From: Changchengzhania lutea
Lineage (GTDB): Bacteria; Bacteroidota; Bacteroidia; Flavobacteriales; Flavobacteriaceae
DNA length: 64,000 nucleotides
Assembly: GCF_006974145.1 (NCBI RefSeq)
Contig: NZ_CP039456.1
Span: 1,580,001-1,644,000 of the forward strand
Direction: 5' to 3'
Shown here: positions 25,539 through 33,701 of the stretch, in pieces
How positions within the stretch are numbered: position 1 is the first letter of the stretch
Layout of the letters: each line of letters begins with the position of its first letter
Made by a program: the position numbers and the translations under genes
Notes under the pieces: generated by a model
Databases searched by the model: none
Seen by the model: only the letters and a program-made list of their open reading frames with translations
Told to the model about the DNA's origin: nothing

Positions 25539-26024
25539 TTATCTCCAGCCACAAATAATGCCGCCCATAATACCTAAAGTGACTATCCAATAGCCACTAT
25601 TGATAAAGATATATTTGGCGCTTTTCCTTTCGAATAATGCGTTCGTACCCAATATAGGCAAAGCAATAAAGATTCCTGCCATCACGCCATGAAAAACACC
25701 ATGTTTAAATGTTCGGAACGCATCTGAGTAGTCGTTCATAAAAGCGTCATAAGACGGTAAAGCCAAGGATGCATCTCCACCAATTAAGCTAAATGCCCCC
25801 ATTTGATGAATAACCAATGACGGCAACGTAATGGCCAACATAAAGGCAAATAATAAGGCAAGACCGAAAATTTTAATCATGTTGCCTCCTTTAATTTGCT
25901 CATCCGTCATGCCTGCGGCTTGCATCCAAGCGGTTCCAAAAACTTTTGGGTTGTACCAAATAAATCCGACAACCAATGCGGATATTGCTGCAACAAGAAT
26001 TGCAATTGGGTTTAAAAAATCCAT
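25539..26024 (-). CDS. DUF1761 family membrane protein
   Basis: A 161-residue protein with four hydrophobic segments (about 5-24, 50-72, 108-128 and 138-156). The N-terminal sequence NPIAILVAAISALVVGFIWYNPKVFGTAWM is the typical DUF1761 start (a small helix followed by WYxPxxFGxxW). The function of the family is unknown. It stands alone between the GNAT-like gene and glnS. Confidence 0.85.
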   Translation of the reverse strand: MDFLNPIAILVAAISALVVGFIWYNPKVFGTAWMQAAGMTDEQIKGGNMIKIFGLALLFAFMLAITLPSLVIHQMGAFSLIGGDASLALPSYDAFMNDYSDAFRTFKHGVFHGVMAGIFIALPILGTNALFERKSAKYIFINSGYWIVTLGIMGGIICGWR

Positions 26025-26102
26025 AATAATTAGTTTTAGTTAGTATCTAAATATAGAAAAAAACTTTTAACAAGACCATCTAATCCGTTAACAATATGAA
26101 TG

Positions 26103-28109
26103 CTAAGTAATTTCCTTAGCCTCACCAACTAGAATCTCATGACTATCCTGTAAGCCTTTTTCAATGAATGCTTTAGTATCCTCATTGTGTTTTAAACCGT
26201 TATTTAATAACACTTTCAGCGCAATCATAACCGCAATTCTAGTGCCTACTTTTTTGGCGGCAGTATTAAAAAGGGGTTTTAATTCATCATAAGCTACAGA
26301 TTTCGCAAGTTCTTGAATTTCAGCTTTGACTTTAACTTGTTTTGCTTCTGGTAAATTGGTGTATTTTTTACCTAACTGCTGTATCACATCAATCGCTTTA
26401 CGTTTTGGCTGTGCCTGTTTTGGCTTTTGTTGATTGGTATTATTCTGTGGCTTTTGTTTTGCCCAAGCATCCCTTAATCCCACCGTTTTATTAAACACTA
26501 GGTTTTGTTCGGTGGTATCTTTGTCAACATTAAAATACCCTATACGCTGGAACTGAAAACGTTCTCCAACCTTAGCGTCTTTCAAGCTTGGCTCTGCAAA
26601 AGCCTGAATCACTTTTAATGAGTTTGGATTTACAAATTCCATAAAGCTTTTATCTTCATGACTGTCTGGTGCTTCATCCAAAAACAGACGATCATATTCT
26701 CTCACTTCCACATTAACAGCGTGCTTAATTGAGACCCAATGCAAGGTGCCTTTAATCCTTCTATCTGTATCTTCGCTATAGGTACAATGAATTTCAGTAA
26801 TGTTCCCGTTAGCGTCTTTTAAAACACGTTCTCCTTTAATGATATAGGCATTCTTTAAACGCACCTCCTTTCCTAAGGTTAATCGGAAAAATTTATTACT
26901 TGCCGATTCTTTGAAATCCTCCTTCTCGATATATATTTCTTTTGAAAAAGGAACTTTTCTGAAGCCAGCACTATCATCTTCTTGATTATTTTCGGCATCA
27001 AACCATTCTACTTTATCGTCTGGATAATTATTAATGATCACTTTTACTGGATCTAAAACCACCATCACTCTTGGCGCTGTTCTATTTAAATCTTCACGAA
27101 TACAGAATTCTAAAAGTGACACATCGATAATATTATCGCGCTTAGCCACACCTACCGTTTCTACAAACTTGCGTATAGCTTGGGGCGTATAGCCACGACG
27201 CCTTAACCCAGAAATAGTTGGCATACGCGGGTCGTCCCATCCTGTTACTATGCCTTCCTCAACGAGTTCGAGCAACTTACGTTTACTCATTACTGTATAA
27301 CTTAAATTCAATCGTGCAAACTCACGTTGCTTTGGTAATAGTGGTAAATTTTCAGATTCATATTGATACACATGTTCCTTGAACCAATCGTAAAGTGGCC
27401 TGTGTGGTCTAAACTCTAATGAGCATAAGGAATGTGATACTTGTTCGATGTAATCGCTCTCACCATGTGTCCAATCGTACATAGGATAAATACACCAGGC
27501 ATCTTTTGTTCTATGATGATGCTTTTTTAAAACCCGATACATAATTGGGTCGCGCATTAACATATTGGGGTGCTGCATATCTATCTTTGCACGAAGAATG
27601 TGTTCGCCTTCATTAAACTCCCCACTTTTCATGCGCTCAAATAAATCCAAATTCTCTTTAATGCTTCTATTTCTATAAGGTCCATCAACCCCAGTCTGAG
27701 TCGGTGTTCCTTTTTGTTCTGCCATGGCTTCACTGGATTGTGAATCTACATAAGCCTTGCCGTCTTTTATAAGCAATATGGCCCAATTATATAATGTTTG
27801 AAAATAATCTGATGAGAACAATTCCTGATCCCAAAAATACCCTAACCAAGCGATATCTTCCTTAATGGCATCTACGTATTCTTGCTCTTCCTTCGCAGGA
27901 TTCGTATCATCAAAACGAAGGTTTACTGGAGCATTGTATTTTTCACCTAAACCAAAACTAATACCTATGGCTTTAGTGTGACCAATATGTAAATAGCCAT
28001 TTGGTTCTGGAGGGAACCTAAAGCGCAAGGCCTCTTTAGACATCCCATTTGCAAGATCTTCTTCTATAATTTGCTCTAAAAAATTGAGTGACTTTTTTTC
28101 TTCCGACAT
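26103..28109 (-). CDS. glnS: Glutamine--tRNA ligase with C-terminal YqeY-like domain
   Basis: A 668-residue class I synthetase with the HIGH motif in RFPPEPNGYLHIGHTKAIG and the KMSKS equivalent VMSKRKL. The catalytic core is followed by the beta-barrel anticodon-binding domains (to about 550). The last 100 residues (from RKAIDVIQQLGKKY) form a helical, Lys-rich YqeY-like domain joined by a Gln/Lys/Pro linker. Such fusions, known from Deinococcus and many Bacteroidota, are thought to help bind tRNA. It charges tRNA-Gln directly, so no GatCAB route is needed for this tRNA. A TAATTTTG -7 element lies 30 bp upstream. Confidence 0.96.
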   Translation of the reverse strand: MSEEKKSLNFLEQIIEEDLANGMSKEALRFRFPPEPNGYLHIGHTKAIGISFGLGEKYNAPVNLRFDDTNPAKEEQEYVDAIKEDIAWLGYFWDQELFSSDYFQTLYNWAILLIKDGKAYVDSQSSEAMAEQKGTPTQTGVDGPYRNRSIKENLDLFERMKSGEFNEGEHILRAKIDMQHPNMLMRDPIMYRVLKKHHHRTKDAWCIYPMYDWTHGESDYIEQVSHSLCSLEFRPHRPLYDWFKEHVYQYESENLPLLPKQREFARLNLSYTVMSKRKLLELVEEGIVTGWDDPRMPTISGLRRRGYTPQAIRKFVETVGVAKRDNIIDVSLLEFCIREDLNRTAPRVMVVLDPVKVIINNYPDDKVEWFDAENNQEDDSAGFRKVPFSKEIYIEKEDFKESASNKFFRLTLGKEVRLKNAYIIKGERVLKDANGNITEIHCTYSEDTDRRIKGTLHWVSIKHAVNVEVREYDRLFLDEAPDSHEDKSFMEFVNPNSLKVIQAFAEPSLKDAKVGERFQFQRIGYFNVDKDTTEQNLVFNKTVGLRDAWAKQKPQNNTNQQKPKQAQPKRKAIDVIQQLGKKYTNLPEAKQVKVKAEIQELAKSVAYDELKPLFNTAAKKVGTRIAVMIALKVLLNNGLKHNEDTKAFIEKGLQDSHEILVGEAKEIT

Positions 28110-28139
28110 ACTTCGTGTTTATTTCAACTAAATAAGGCT

Positions 28140-28147
28140 CAAAATTA
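28140..28147 (-). promoter_or_regulatory. TAnnTTTG -7 element of glnS
   Basis: The minus strand reads TAATTTTG, an exact match to TAnnTTTG, 30 bp upstream of the glnS ATG; a TTG lies about 23 bp further upstream as a possible -33 element. Confidence 0.45.
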
Positions 28148-28250
28148 CGGAAATTCAAGTTATTTTAGCGCAAGAAGCGCAAGAAGCGTAACAAATTTTA
28201 ATTCGTAGTGACTTACATTGTAAATCCTATTAATTTTAACGATTCTAAAA

Positions 28251-28460
28251 ATGAAACAGATTAATTATAGTTGCCCGAAATGTCATAATAACACCTATGA
28301 CCTAAGTGAAATGCGTGCTACTGGAGGCAGATGGTCTAAAATTTTTGATATTCAAAACAAAAAATTCACCTCTGTTACTTGCAAAACATGCACATATACT
28401 GAGTTTTATAAAACCAAAACCAGCGCTCTAAGTAATGTTTTTGATTTATTTACAAGCTAA
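28251..28460 (+). CDS. Small Zn-ribbon protein (DUF2082-like)
   Basis: A 69-residue protein with two Cys pairs: CPKC near the N-terminus and CKTC in the second half, spaced as in a zinc ribbon. The segment RATGGRWSKIFDIQNKKFTSVTC and the following TCTYTEFYK fit the DUF2082 (Zn-ribbon nucleic-acid-binding) family. The stop overlaps the folB start by one base (TAATG), so the two genes are coupled. Function not established. Confidence 0.85.
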   Translation: MKQINYSCPKCHNNTYDLSEMRATGGRWSKIFDIQNKKFTSVTCKTCTYTEFYKTKTSALSNVFDLFTS

Positions 28461-28822
28461 TGGGAGTCATTAGAGTTGAAAATATTCGTGTGTTCGCATA
28501 TCATGGCTGCCTTAAAGAAGAAGCTAAAATAGGTAGTGATTATCGTGTAGATTTGCAAATTAAGGCTAACTTACAAACCTCAGCATATAGTGACAACCTG
28601 AGCGATACCGTTGACTATGTGTTTTTAAATAGAATCATTAGAGAAGAAATGCATAAACCCTCGCACTTGCTTGAAACAGTCGCGAAGCGGATATTAAATC
28701 GCATTTTTTCAGAAGATAAACGGGTTACCAAAGCCTCTGTCTGGGTGAGCAAATTAAACCCGCCTATTGGGGGCGATGTGGAAAAGGTAACGATTAAATT
28801 GACCGATAAGCGTAAAAATTAA
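28460..28822 (+). CDS. folB: Dihydroneopterin aldolase
   Basis: A 120-residue protein of standard FolB length: IRVENIRVFAYHGCLKEEAKIGSDYRVDL contains the YHGCLxEE active-site region, SDTVDYVFLNRII the central helix, and HLLETVAKRIL the pterin-anchoring Glu. It cleaves 7,8-dihydroneopterin to 6-hydroxymethyl-7,8-dihydropterin in folate synthesis. It is translationally coupled to the Zn-ribbon gene and is followed 52 bp later by tRNA-Cys. Confidence 0.94.
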   Translation: MGVIRVENIRVFAYHGCLKEEAKIGSDYRVDLQIKANLQTSAYSDNLSDTVDYVFLNRIIREEMHKPSHLLETVAKRILNRIFSEDKRVTKASVWVSKLNPPIGGDVEKVTIKLTDKRKN

Positions 28823-28852
28823 AAATAGGTGAGGAGAAGTCTTATTTCTTTT

Positions 28853-28860
28853 TATATTTG
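28853..28860 (+). promoter_or_regulatory. TAnnTTTG -7 element of the tRNA-Cys gene
   Basis: TATATTTG, an exact TAnnTTTG match, ends 14 bp before the first base of the tRNA, a fitting distance for a short 5' leader. Confidence 0.5.
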
Positions 28861-28874
28861 CACCAATATTGAAT

Positions 28875-28945
28875 GGCGTCGTGGCCGAGTGGCTAGGCAG
28901 AGGTCTGCAAAACCTTCTACAGCGGTTCGAATCCGCTCGACGCCT
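28875..28945 (+). tRNA. tRNA-Cys (anticodon GCA)
   Basis: The acceptor stem GGCGTCG pairs fully with CGACGCC, and the discriminator base is T, as expected for tRNA-Cys. The D-arm reads TGGCCGAGTGGCTAGGCA, the anticodon loop CTGCAAA carries GCA, and the T-arm is AGCGG-TTCGAAT-CCGCT. The length is 71 nt with a short variable loop. The 3' CCA is not encoded and would be added enzymatically. An intrinsic terminator follows at 28949. Confidence 0.97.
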
Positions 28946-28948
28946 CAA

Positions 28949-28978
28949 AAAAGCTTCCCGTTTATTCTGGAAGCTTTT
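28949..28978. terminator. Intrinsic terminator after tRNA-Cys
   Basis: AAAAGCTTCC pairs with GGAAGCTTTT across a 10-nt loop, with T residues at the 3' end in both directions. It lies 3 bp after the tRNA and overlaps the last codons and stop of the convergent LysE-family gene, so that coding end doubles as a terminator. Confidence 0.8.
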
Positions 28979-29657
28979 CTCTTATAGGATTAATCTGTTC
29001 TAACCGTTCCTTGATAAGTTCTTTTTCATTGGGAAAAAACCCTTGTATTAACAGTAACATGCCGAAACCTAAAATAACTAAGGCTATGATTTTCTTTGTT
29101 TTAAAGATGCGCCGAGGTGTTAATTTATTTTTAAGCTTTTTCGCTATGGCAATTTTTCCAAGGTCAACCAAAAAATAAACAACGAGTACCGTACACAAAA
29201 ATACCACAACACCATTATTAGATTCAGTTAAAGAATTGGCAATAACAATGAGGGCTACCCAACCAATTAGTACGCCTATGTTAATGAAATTAAGGAGAAA
29301 GCCTTTTAAAAAAAGGCGTCCATATTTTTTTTGGATCTCTACTTTATGGTACTCTTTTACAATGTTACGAAATGATTTTGACGTTTTCATAAATGTAATG
29401 GTGCCGTAAACCACCAATAAAACCCCTCCGAAAATAACAAAATTAGGGTCGTCTTCGATTTTATGAAGAAGTTTACTTGTACTGTAAAAGGCAACTATAA
29501 TGAATAAAATATCTGCGAAAACAACACCACAATCAAAAATTAAAGCACTCTTGAATCCTTTGGTGGCTCCTGTTTCCAACAGAACAAAAAAGACGGGGCC
29601 AATGGTGAAAGCAAGTAAAATACCAAATGGAATGGCTGCTAAAATGTCGTCAAGCAT
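28962..29657 (-). CDS. LysE family amino-acid exporter-like membrane protein
   Basis: A 231-residue protein with about six membrane segments and the typical LysE/RhtB opening (AAIPFGILLAFTIGPVFFVLLETGATKGFKSALIFDCGVVFADILFII). Family members export basic or neutral amino acids; the substrate here cannot be told. The stop lies inside the tRNA-Cys terminator hairpin. It is a single-gene unit. Confidence 0.88.
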   Translation of the reverse strand: MLDDILAAIPFGILLAFTIGPVFFVLLETGATKGFKSALIFDCGVVFADILFIIVAFYSTSKLLHKIEDDPNFVIFGGVLLVVYGTITFMKTSKSFRNIVKEYHKVEIQKKYGRLFLKGFLLNFINIGVLIGWVALIVIANSLTESNNGVVVFLCTVLVVYFLVDLGKIAIAKKLKNKLTPRRIFKTKKIIALVILGFGMLLLIQGFFPNEKELIKERLEQINPIREKLPE

Positions 29658-29727
29658 GTTGAAAAGGGTGTTTCTACAAAGTAAAGAAATATTTAAAACT
29701 TATAGAAGCTTTACCTATACAAATGAA

Positions 29728-29757
29728 AAAGCGTGTGATTTTAAAATCACACGCTTT
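29728..29757 (-). terminator. Terminator downstream of the T9SS-sorted pseudogene
   Basis: A perfect 30-bp palindrome: AAAGCGTGTGATTTT and its exact complement. On the minus strand it is followed by TTTTTC, the expected U-tract. It lies 25 bp after the stop at 29783. Confidence 0.85.
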
Positions 29758-29782
29758 AAAACAAACTTAAGTATTTACTAAA

Positions 29783-30566
29783 CTATTGTTTTACTAGCTT
29801 AAGGCTACTAGCGCCATTAGCTTTTTTTACTTGAGCAAAATATAATCCTGCTTTCAAACTAGCCCCTTCTATAGTGGCTTCGTTAGAATTAGGAGCTATA
29901 GATAATACGTTTTTACCTAAAATATCGAATACCTTAATTGATGAGATGTTCTCGCTTTTAGTTTTCACTGTCCGACTGTTTTTTGTTGGATTAGGGAAAA
30001 GACTAAATAACTGCACATTGAAATTTTCTGCACTCGCAGTAGCTGTTTGTGTAATATTATCATAGTAAAAGGTTGAAGTACTTGAACCGTCTCCCAATGT
30101 ACCATTATTTGGTAAAAAAGTTAATTTATCATAAATTGTAGCTGTTCCAGTAAAATCGTAAACTAGCGTTTCCCATGCACCACTTACCGTTGTAAATCGG
30201 GAAATATCACCGGTATTAATCGCTCCGTTAGCTGCGTCTTCTAATTTAAAATCAATTTTTGTACCAACTGGAGCGTCAGTCCAAATTATATATTTGATAT
30301 ACGGGTTAGTAGAAAAATCAATTTTACTAGGCACAGTTACAAATGCACCTGCCCAAACTTGACCGCCATTTCTAACCAATTCAGCAATCGTAGCGCTGGA
30401 ATTGCCTGTTTGTTGTGCTACTGGGTGTAGCAATTTCAGTTGCCGTACAACCATCAAAACCAAAAAAGTCAGTAAAGGTTTCAAAATCAATTGTTGCAAA
30501 TTGAGCATATCCAAAAGATACGGTCAAAAGAAGAAATAATAAAGTAATTTTTAGTTTTAAGGTTAT
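29783..30566 (-). pseudogene. T9SS-sorted glucan-binding-type protein, frameshifted and without a start codon
   Basis: The C-terminus (about the last 75 codons, from FPNPTKNSRTVKTKSENISS to ASSLKLVKQ) is a type A type-IX-secretion sorting domain. Before it lies one CBM-like domain of the kind repeated in the lipoprotein at 45041 (FSTNPYIKYIIWTDAPVGTKIDFKLED...FYYDNITQ). The N-terminus is split: a second frame from 30566 encodes a signal peptide (KITLLFLLLTVSFGYAQ) and TIDFETFTDFFGFDGCTATE, then meets a CCC run at 30423-30425; removing one C joins it to VAQQTGNSSATIAEL. No ATG, GTG or TTG precedes the signal peptide after the in-frame TAA at 30567. The gene still has the PUL operator-like repeat upstream. 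Confidence 0.75.
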
Positions 30567-30682
30567 TTAATTAACGTTTTAATAATGGTCTAGTTTCATT
30601 TGCAACATACAAGCTAAACAAAATATTTTTCATATTCATAAATATATAGCCCTATTCATGATAAATTAATTGATTATACCCC

Positions 30683-30698
30683 CTACAAAAATAATACA
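30683..30698 (-). promoter_or_regulatory. PUL-type promoter box upstream of the T9SS pseudogene
   Basis: The minus strand reads TGTATTATTTTTGTAG, nearly identical to the boxes at 53470-53485 and 60062-60077. It contains TATTTTTG, a match to the -7 consensus TAnnTTTG. It lies about 117 bp upstream of the pseudogene's signal-peptide frame. Confidence 0.5.
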
Positions 30699-30855
30699 AA
30701 GCAATAAAAACAGCTTATTTTTAAATTATTCATAATCTCGATAAGCCAATAAGGCAATAAACCCTTATTAAGTGAGGGGTTGGAGTTTTTTGAAGCACTT
30801 TTATTTGGAATTAATAATTAGTATTAATTAACTACAAATAAAGCTATTAGGTCAC

Positions 30856-30877
30856 AATGTGGTGGTAATATTGTGGT
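30856..30877. promoter_or_regulatory. Operator-like tandem 11-bp repeat, copy 3
   Basis: AATGTGGTGGT is followed directly by AATATTGTGGT. The same arrangement occurs at 53588 and 60182. It lies 157 bp upstream of the promoter box; in the other two copies the distance is 102 and 104 bp. Candidate binding site for the PUL regulator. Confidence 0.55.
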
Positions 30878-30989
30878 AAATGCGAAGGATGTTTAGTTAT
30901 TAATTTAAGTTTCTTTATTTAGAAATGCCCTTGAAACGTTTATTAAAAGAAAAAATCACTTTAAATACTAAAAATCAAAATCTTATATT

Positions 30990-31151
30990 AGAACTCATCT
31001 TGACTTTTTCTATTTCCTAAAAAATAGCTGAAATTCGCCCATATTTCGTTACTTTTCTTATGCGTAACAGTGCTATGCCTTTCAAAAACTGCCTAATCTG
31101 AACAAATTCCAACTCATTTTCGGTTAAAAACAAAAAGCCAAGATGAGTTCT
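30990..31151. repeat. MITE-like element with 20-bp terminal inverted repeats
   Basis: AGAACTCATCTTGACTTTTT (30990-31009) is mirrored by AAAAAGCCAAGATGAGTTCT (31132-31151) with one mismatch in 20. The 122-bp interior has no coding capacity. The size and termini suit a non-autonomous miniature element or an attenuated hairpin. It lies just beyond the terminator of the PUL. Confidence 0.68.
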
Positions 31152-31158
31152 ATAAAAA

Positions 31159-31187
31159 ATGCACACAAATAAAATATTTGTGTGCAT
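31159..31187 (-). terminator. Terminator at the 3' end of PUL operon C
   Basis: ATGCACACAAATA pairs perfectly (13 bp) with TATTTGTGTGCAT around a 3-nt AAA loop. On the minus strand TTTTTT follows. It closes the operon 28 bp after the last GH17 gene. Confidence 0.85.
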
Positions 31188-31215
31188 GAATTAAACAAAC
31201 TAATAATTGTTAATA

Positions 31216-32100
31216 CTAAAGCTTCAATTTTTCATCTTTATCCCAAAGCCCCCAATACGCCCCTACATCACCTTCTGCACCCACTTTCCAAGATTCATCA
31301 AAGGATGAAAAATAGAACATCTCAATATCGTCATCATCAGACCAAACCTGTGCATTTATAAAATACTTGACGGCATTTTCATGCGAAGGTATAGCGCCTT
31401 GTAATCCTTCTCCAAAAGAGGGCCATCCTGTTTCTGTAATAATTACTTTTTTACCGTTTCCAGCATCTTTGGCTTGATTGTACATGTCCCTCATATAGAC
31501 CAATCCATATTCTTGACTACAACCCTCCCAATATGGGTAACAATTAGCCAATATAACATCACAAGCTTCCGTGATTCTTGGTCTGTGACTAAACTCATAG
31601 TAGGCATCTACATAGCCCATTGGAATATCTGGTACCGCTTCTTTTACTTGATGCATAAACGCTAAAAGTTCGTCTTCTGTTAAGTCTTGTCTGTACATCA
31701 CTTCATTACCAACAGCTGCAATATCAACAAAACCTTCTTTTGCCAACTTAATAAGCCCTGCAATTTCTTTTTTATTGATTTCTGGATCATCACCTAACCA
31801 AGCGCCAACTAATGTTTTTATACCATATTCTTTTGCAATACGAGGAATAGCCTCATTACCATCTGTACAAGAAAAAGACCGAATCCATTTTGTATGCCGC
31901 TTTATAATTTTCATACGGCGTCTAATTTGCTTTTCGGTAATTTGTTGTCCAGGTTCTTGACCTTCTTCATAGGGACTAAAGCATAGGCCATGCATTCCAT
32001 TTTTTAATACTCTTTTAAATAGGTTCTGTAACCCTTTTGGCGTTTTGTCTTCTAGGTTTAGTCCCGCTAATGATCTAATTTTATCTGCTCTGTACGACAT
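31216..32100 (-). CDS. Cytoplasmic GH17 beta-1,3-glucanase/transglucosylase-like enzyme
   Basis: A 294-residue single-domain TIM barrel of family GH17. The acid/base is E133 in AVGNEVMYR and the nucleophile is E223 in VIITETGWPSFGEG. No signal peptide or lipobox is present (it starts MSYRADKIRSLAG), so the protein should stay in the cytoplasm, unlike the larger GH17 at 35306. GH17 enzymes hydrolyse or transfer beta-1,3-glucan chains. As the last gene of the operon, 29 bp behind the GPH symporter, it probably acts on imported laminari-oligosaccharides, perhaps supplying chain ends to the GH149-like phosphorylase. Confidence 0.88.
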   Translation of the reverse strand: MSYRADKIRSLAGLNLEDKTPKGLQNLFKRVLKNGMHGLCFSPYEEGQEPGQQITEKQIRRRMKIIKRHTKWIRSFSCTDGNEAIPRIAKEYGIKTLVGAWLGDDPEINKKEIAGLIKLAKEGFVDIAAVGNEVMYRQDLTEDELLAFMHQVKEAVPDIPMGYVDAYYEFSHRPRITEACDVILANCYPYWEGCSQEYGLVYMRDMYNQAKDAGNGKKVIITETGWPSFGEGLQGAIPSHENAVKYFINAQVWSDDDDIEMFYFSSFDESWKVGAEGDVGAYWGLWDKDEKLKL

Positions 32101-32129
32101 AGTTTCTATATAATATTAATTTTTAAAAG

Positions 32130-33695
32130 TTACAGTTCTCCTCGTCTTTCTAATAATTCTTCTTTAATTTCTCTGGCTCTTGTTTCATCTAAACTATACT
32201 TCCACATCACCCATATAGCAAGCGCTGCAGTAAGAGATGGAACTAGTATATCGGCTATTCTAAGATTATTCATAGTTTCCAAGGTTTGTTCGGTCGTATT
32301 GGGGTCAAATCCTACAATTTTCAAAATTAAACCTCCTAACACAAGTGCGATAGACTGACCAATTTTAACCATCAACCAGTATATAGCTCCAAAAGTACCT
32401 TCTTTTCTAGGCATCCCATTTTCTAATTCATCTAAATCACAAACATCTGCTGTCATCGACATCATCAAAGTAAATAGCCCTCCCATTCCAAAGGCAAATA
32501 GAGGAATTGGCAAAAATATAAGCCATGGTATATCGTTTCCTGGGTCAATGGTAAACCAAGACATTCCAATATTATCCAATATTGGGTTTAAATATTCGAA
32601 TAAAGAACCAAGGCCTGAGGTTAAGCCTTCACCAATTGCAGTATCGTTAAATTTACTATTCAATTCTTTATCAAAGCCCCACCATTTACCTAAATACCCA
32701 ACTATTGATAAGAAGGTAGAGATTATAAAAGCATTTTTCTTTCCCCATTTATTTGCCATTTTTGAAATAATAGGTATCACTATAAAGGCAGTAATTATTG
32801 CATTAATAGTATTAAACCAAGCTGGCCAAGTACCCGCCATTTCATAACTACCGCTATACATATAAAATACAATGATGAAAACGCCAAATGCCGCTACAAG
32901 CTGAAACCCATTAAAGACTAAAAACGTGGCGCCACAAAGCTTCATAAATGGCTTATTTTTAGAAACTTGCTTAATCCCAGCCAACAAGTCTTTCATGTTG
33001 GAAGCAAGTGTTTTGAAATTAATTTTTTTACGCCCCTCCATATGTGAAGAGTCAATACCTTTACAAAACAAAGCGGGTAGAATTCCAAAAATCACACACA
33101 TGGCACCTACAATAAGGGCCATTGTTCGTACGCCTTCAGTTTGGGTATTAAATGTCTCTGTGTCTGGAATAATTACATACAACCAAGGCACAATCATCCA
33201 AGCAATTTGACCCATAGTATTAGAGTATGCCATTAAACGTGTACGTTCGTTATAATCTGATGTCATTTCATAACCTAAGCCTACAAGTGGTGTCGCGAAC
33301 ATGGTGTTACCAATAAGGAATAGAATTTGAACAACCATTACGTGCCAAATGATGTAGGTTTGAGAAGCATTATCGTCAATCTGCCACATCAAAAAGAAGA
33401 GTATACCACTTATAATGGCTCCTATAAAAATGTAAGGTCTTCTTCGTCCCCATCTTGAGGTTGTATTATCTGAAATAAAACCCATAATAGGATCGGTAAT
33501 AGAATCAAATATTCTTGGCAACCCACCCAAAAGTCCTGCCCACAAAGGATCAACCCCCCAAGCAGTAAGTAAGAAGAATTGAATAAAAACACCTAGTGTT
33601 CCAGGTAAAATGTTCAATATAAAATGACCTGCACCAAAGGCCGCTTTTTGCCCAACCGGGACTTTATCTTTAGCTGCTGTTTTAATATTCGACAT
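32130..33695 (-). CDS. MFS transporter, GPH (glycoside-pentoside-hexuronide):cation symporter-like
   Basis: A 521-residue inner-membrane protein with about twelve hydrophobic segments. The GPH signature DSITDPIMGFISDNTTSRWGRRRPYI lies in the first loop, and a longer insertion sits between central helices. GPH carriers import oligosaccharides or glycosides with Na+ or H+. It lies 6 bp downstream of the GH30 gene and 29 bp upstream of the cytoplasmic GH17 gene, suggesting import of short beta-glucans or gentiobiose from the periplasm. This is the second, unrelated MFS carrier of the locus. Confidence 0.88.
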   Translation of the reverse strand: MSNIKTAAKDKVPVGQKAAFGAGHFILNILPGTLGVFIQFFLLTAWGVDPLWAGLLGGLPRIFDSITDPIMGFISDNTTSRWGRRRPYIFIGAIISGILFFLMWQIDDNASQTYIIWHVMVVQILFLIGNTMFATPLVGLGYEMTSDYNERTRLMAYSNTMGQIAWMIVPWLYVIIPDTETFNTQTEGVRTMALIVGAMCVIFGILPALFCKGIDSSHMEGRKKINFKTLASNMKDLLAGIKQVSKNKPFMKLCGATFLVFNGFQLVAAFGVFIIVFYMYSGSYEMAGTWPAWFNTINAIITAFIVIPIISKMANKWGKKNAFIISTFLSIVGYLGKWWGFDKELNSKFNDTAIGEGLTSGLGSLFEYLNPILDNIGMSWFTIDPGNDIPWLIFLPIPLFAFGMGGLFTLMMSMTADVCDLDELENGMPRKEGTFGAIYWLMVKIGQSIALVLGGLILKIVGFDPNTTEQTLETMNNLRIADILVPSLTAALAIWVMWKYSLDETRAREIKEELLERRGEL

Positions 33696-33701
33696 ATCTT
33701 A

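Larger units (their letters stand above)
30567..31158. other. Gene-free regulatory region between the T9SS pseudogene and the PUL end
   Basis: About 590 bp without a supportable gene. It contains a promoter-like box (30683-30698), a tandem 11-bp repeat (30856-30877) shared with two PUL promoters, and a MITE-like inverted-repeat element (30990-31151). The remainder is AT-rich with stops in all frames. Confidence 0.7.

Noticed and set aside
28180-28192. Short direct repeat GCGCAAGAA near glnS
   Set aside because: Only two 9-bp units in the promoter gap; too short to separate from chance and not repeated elsewhere that I could see.
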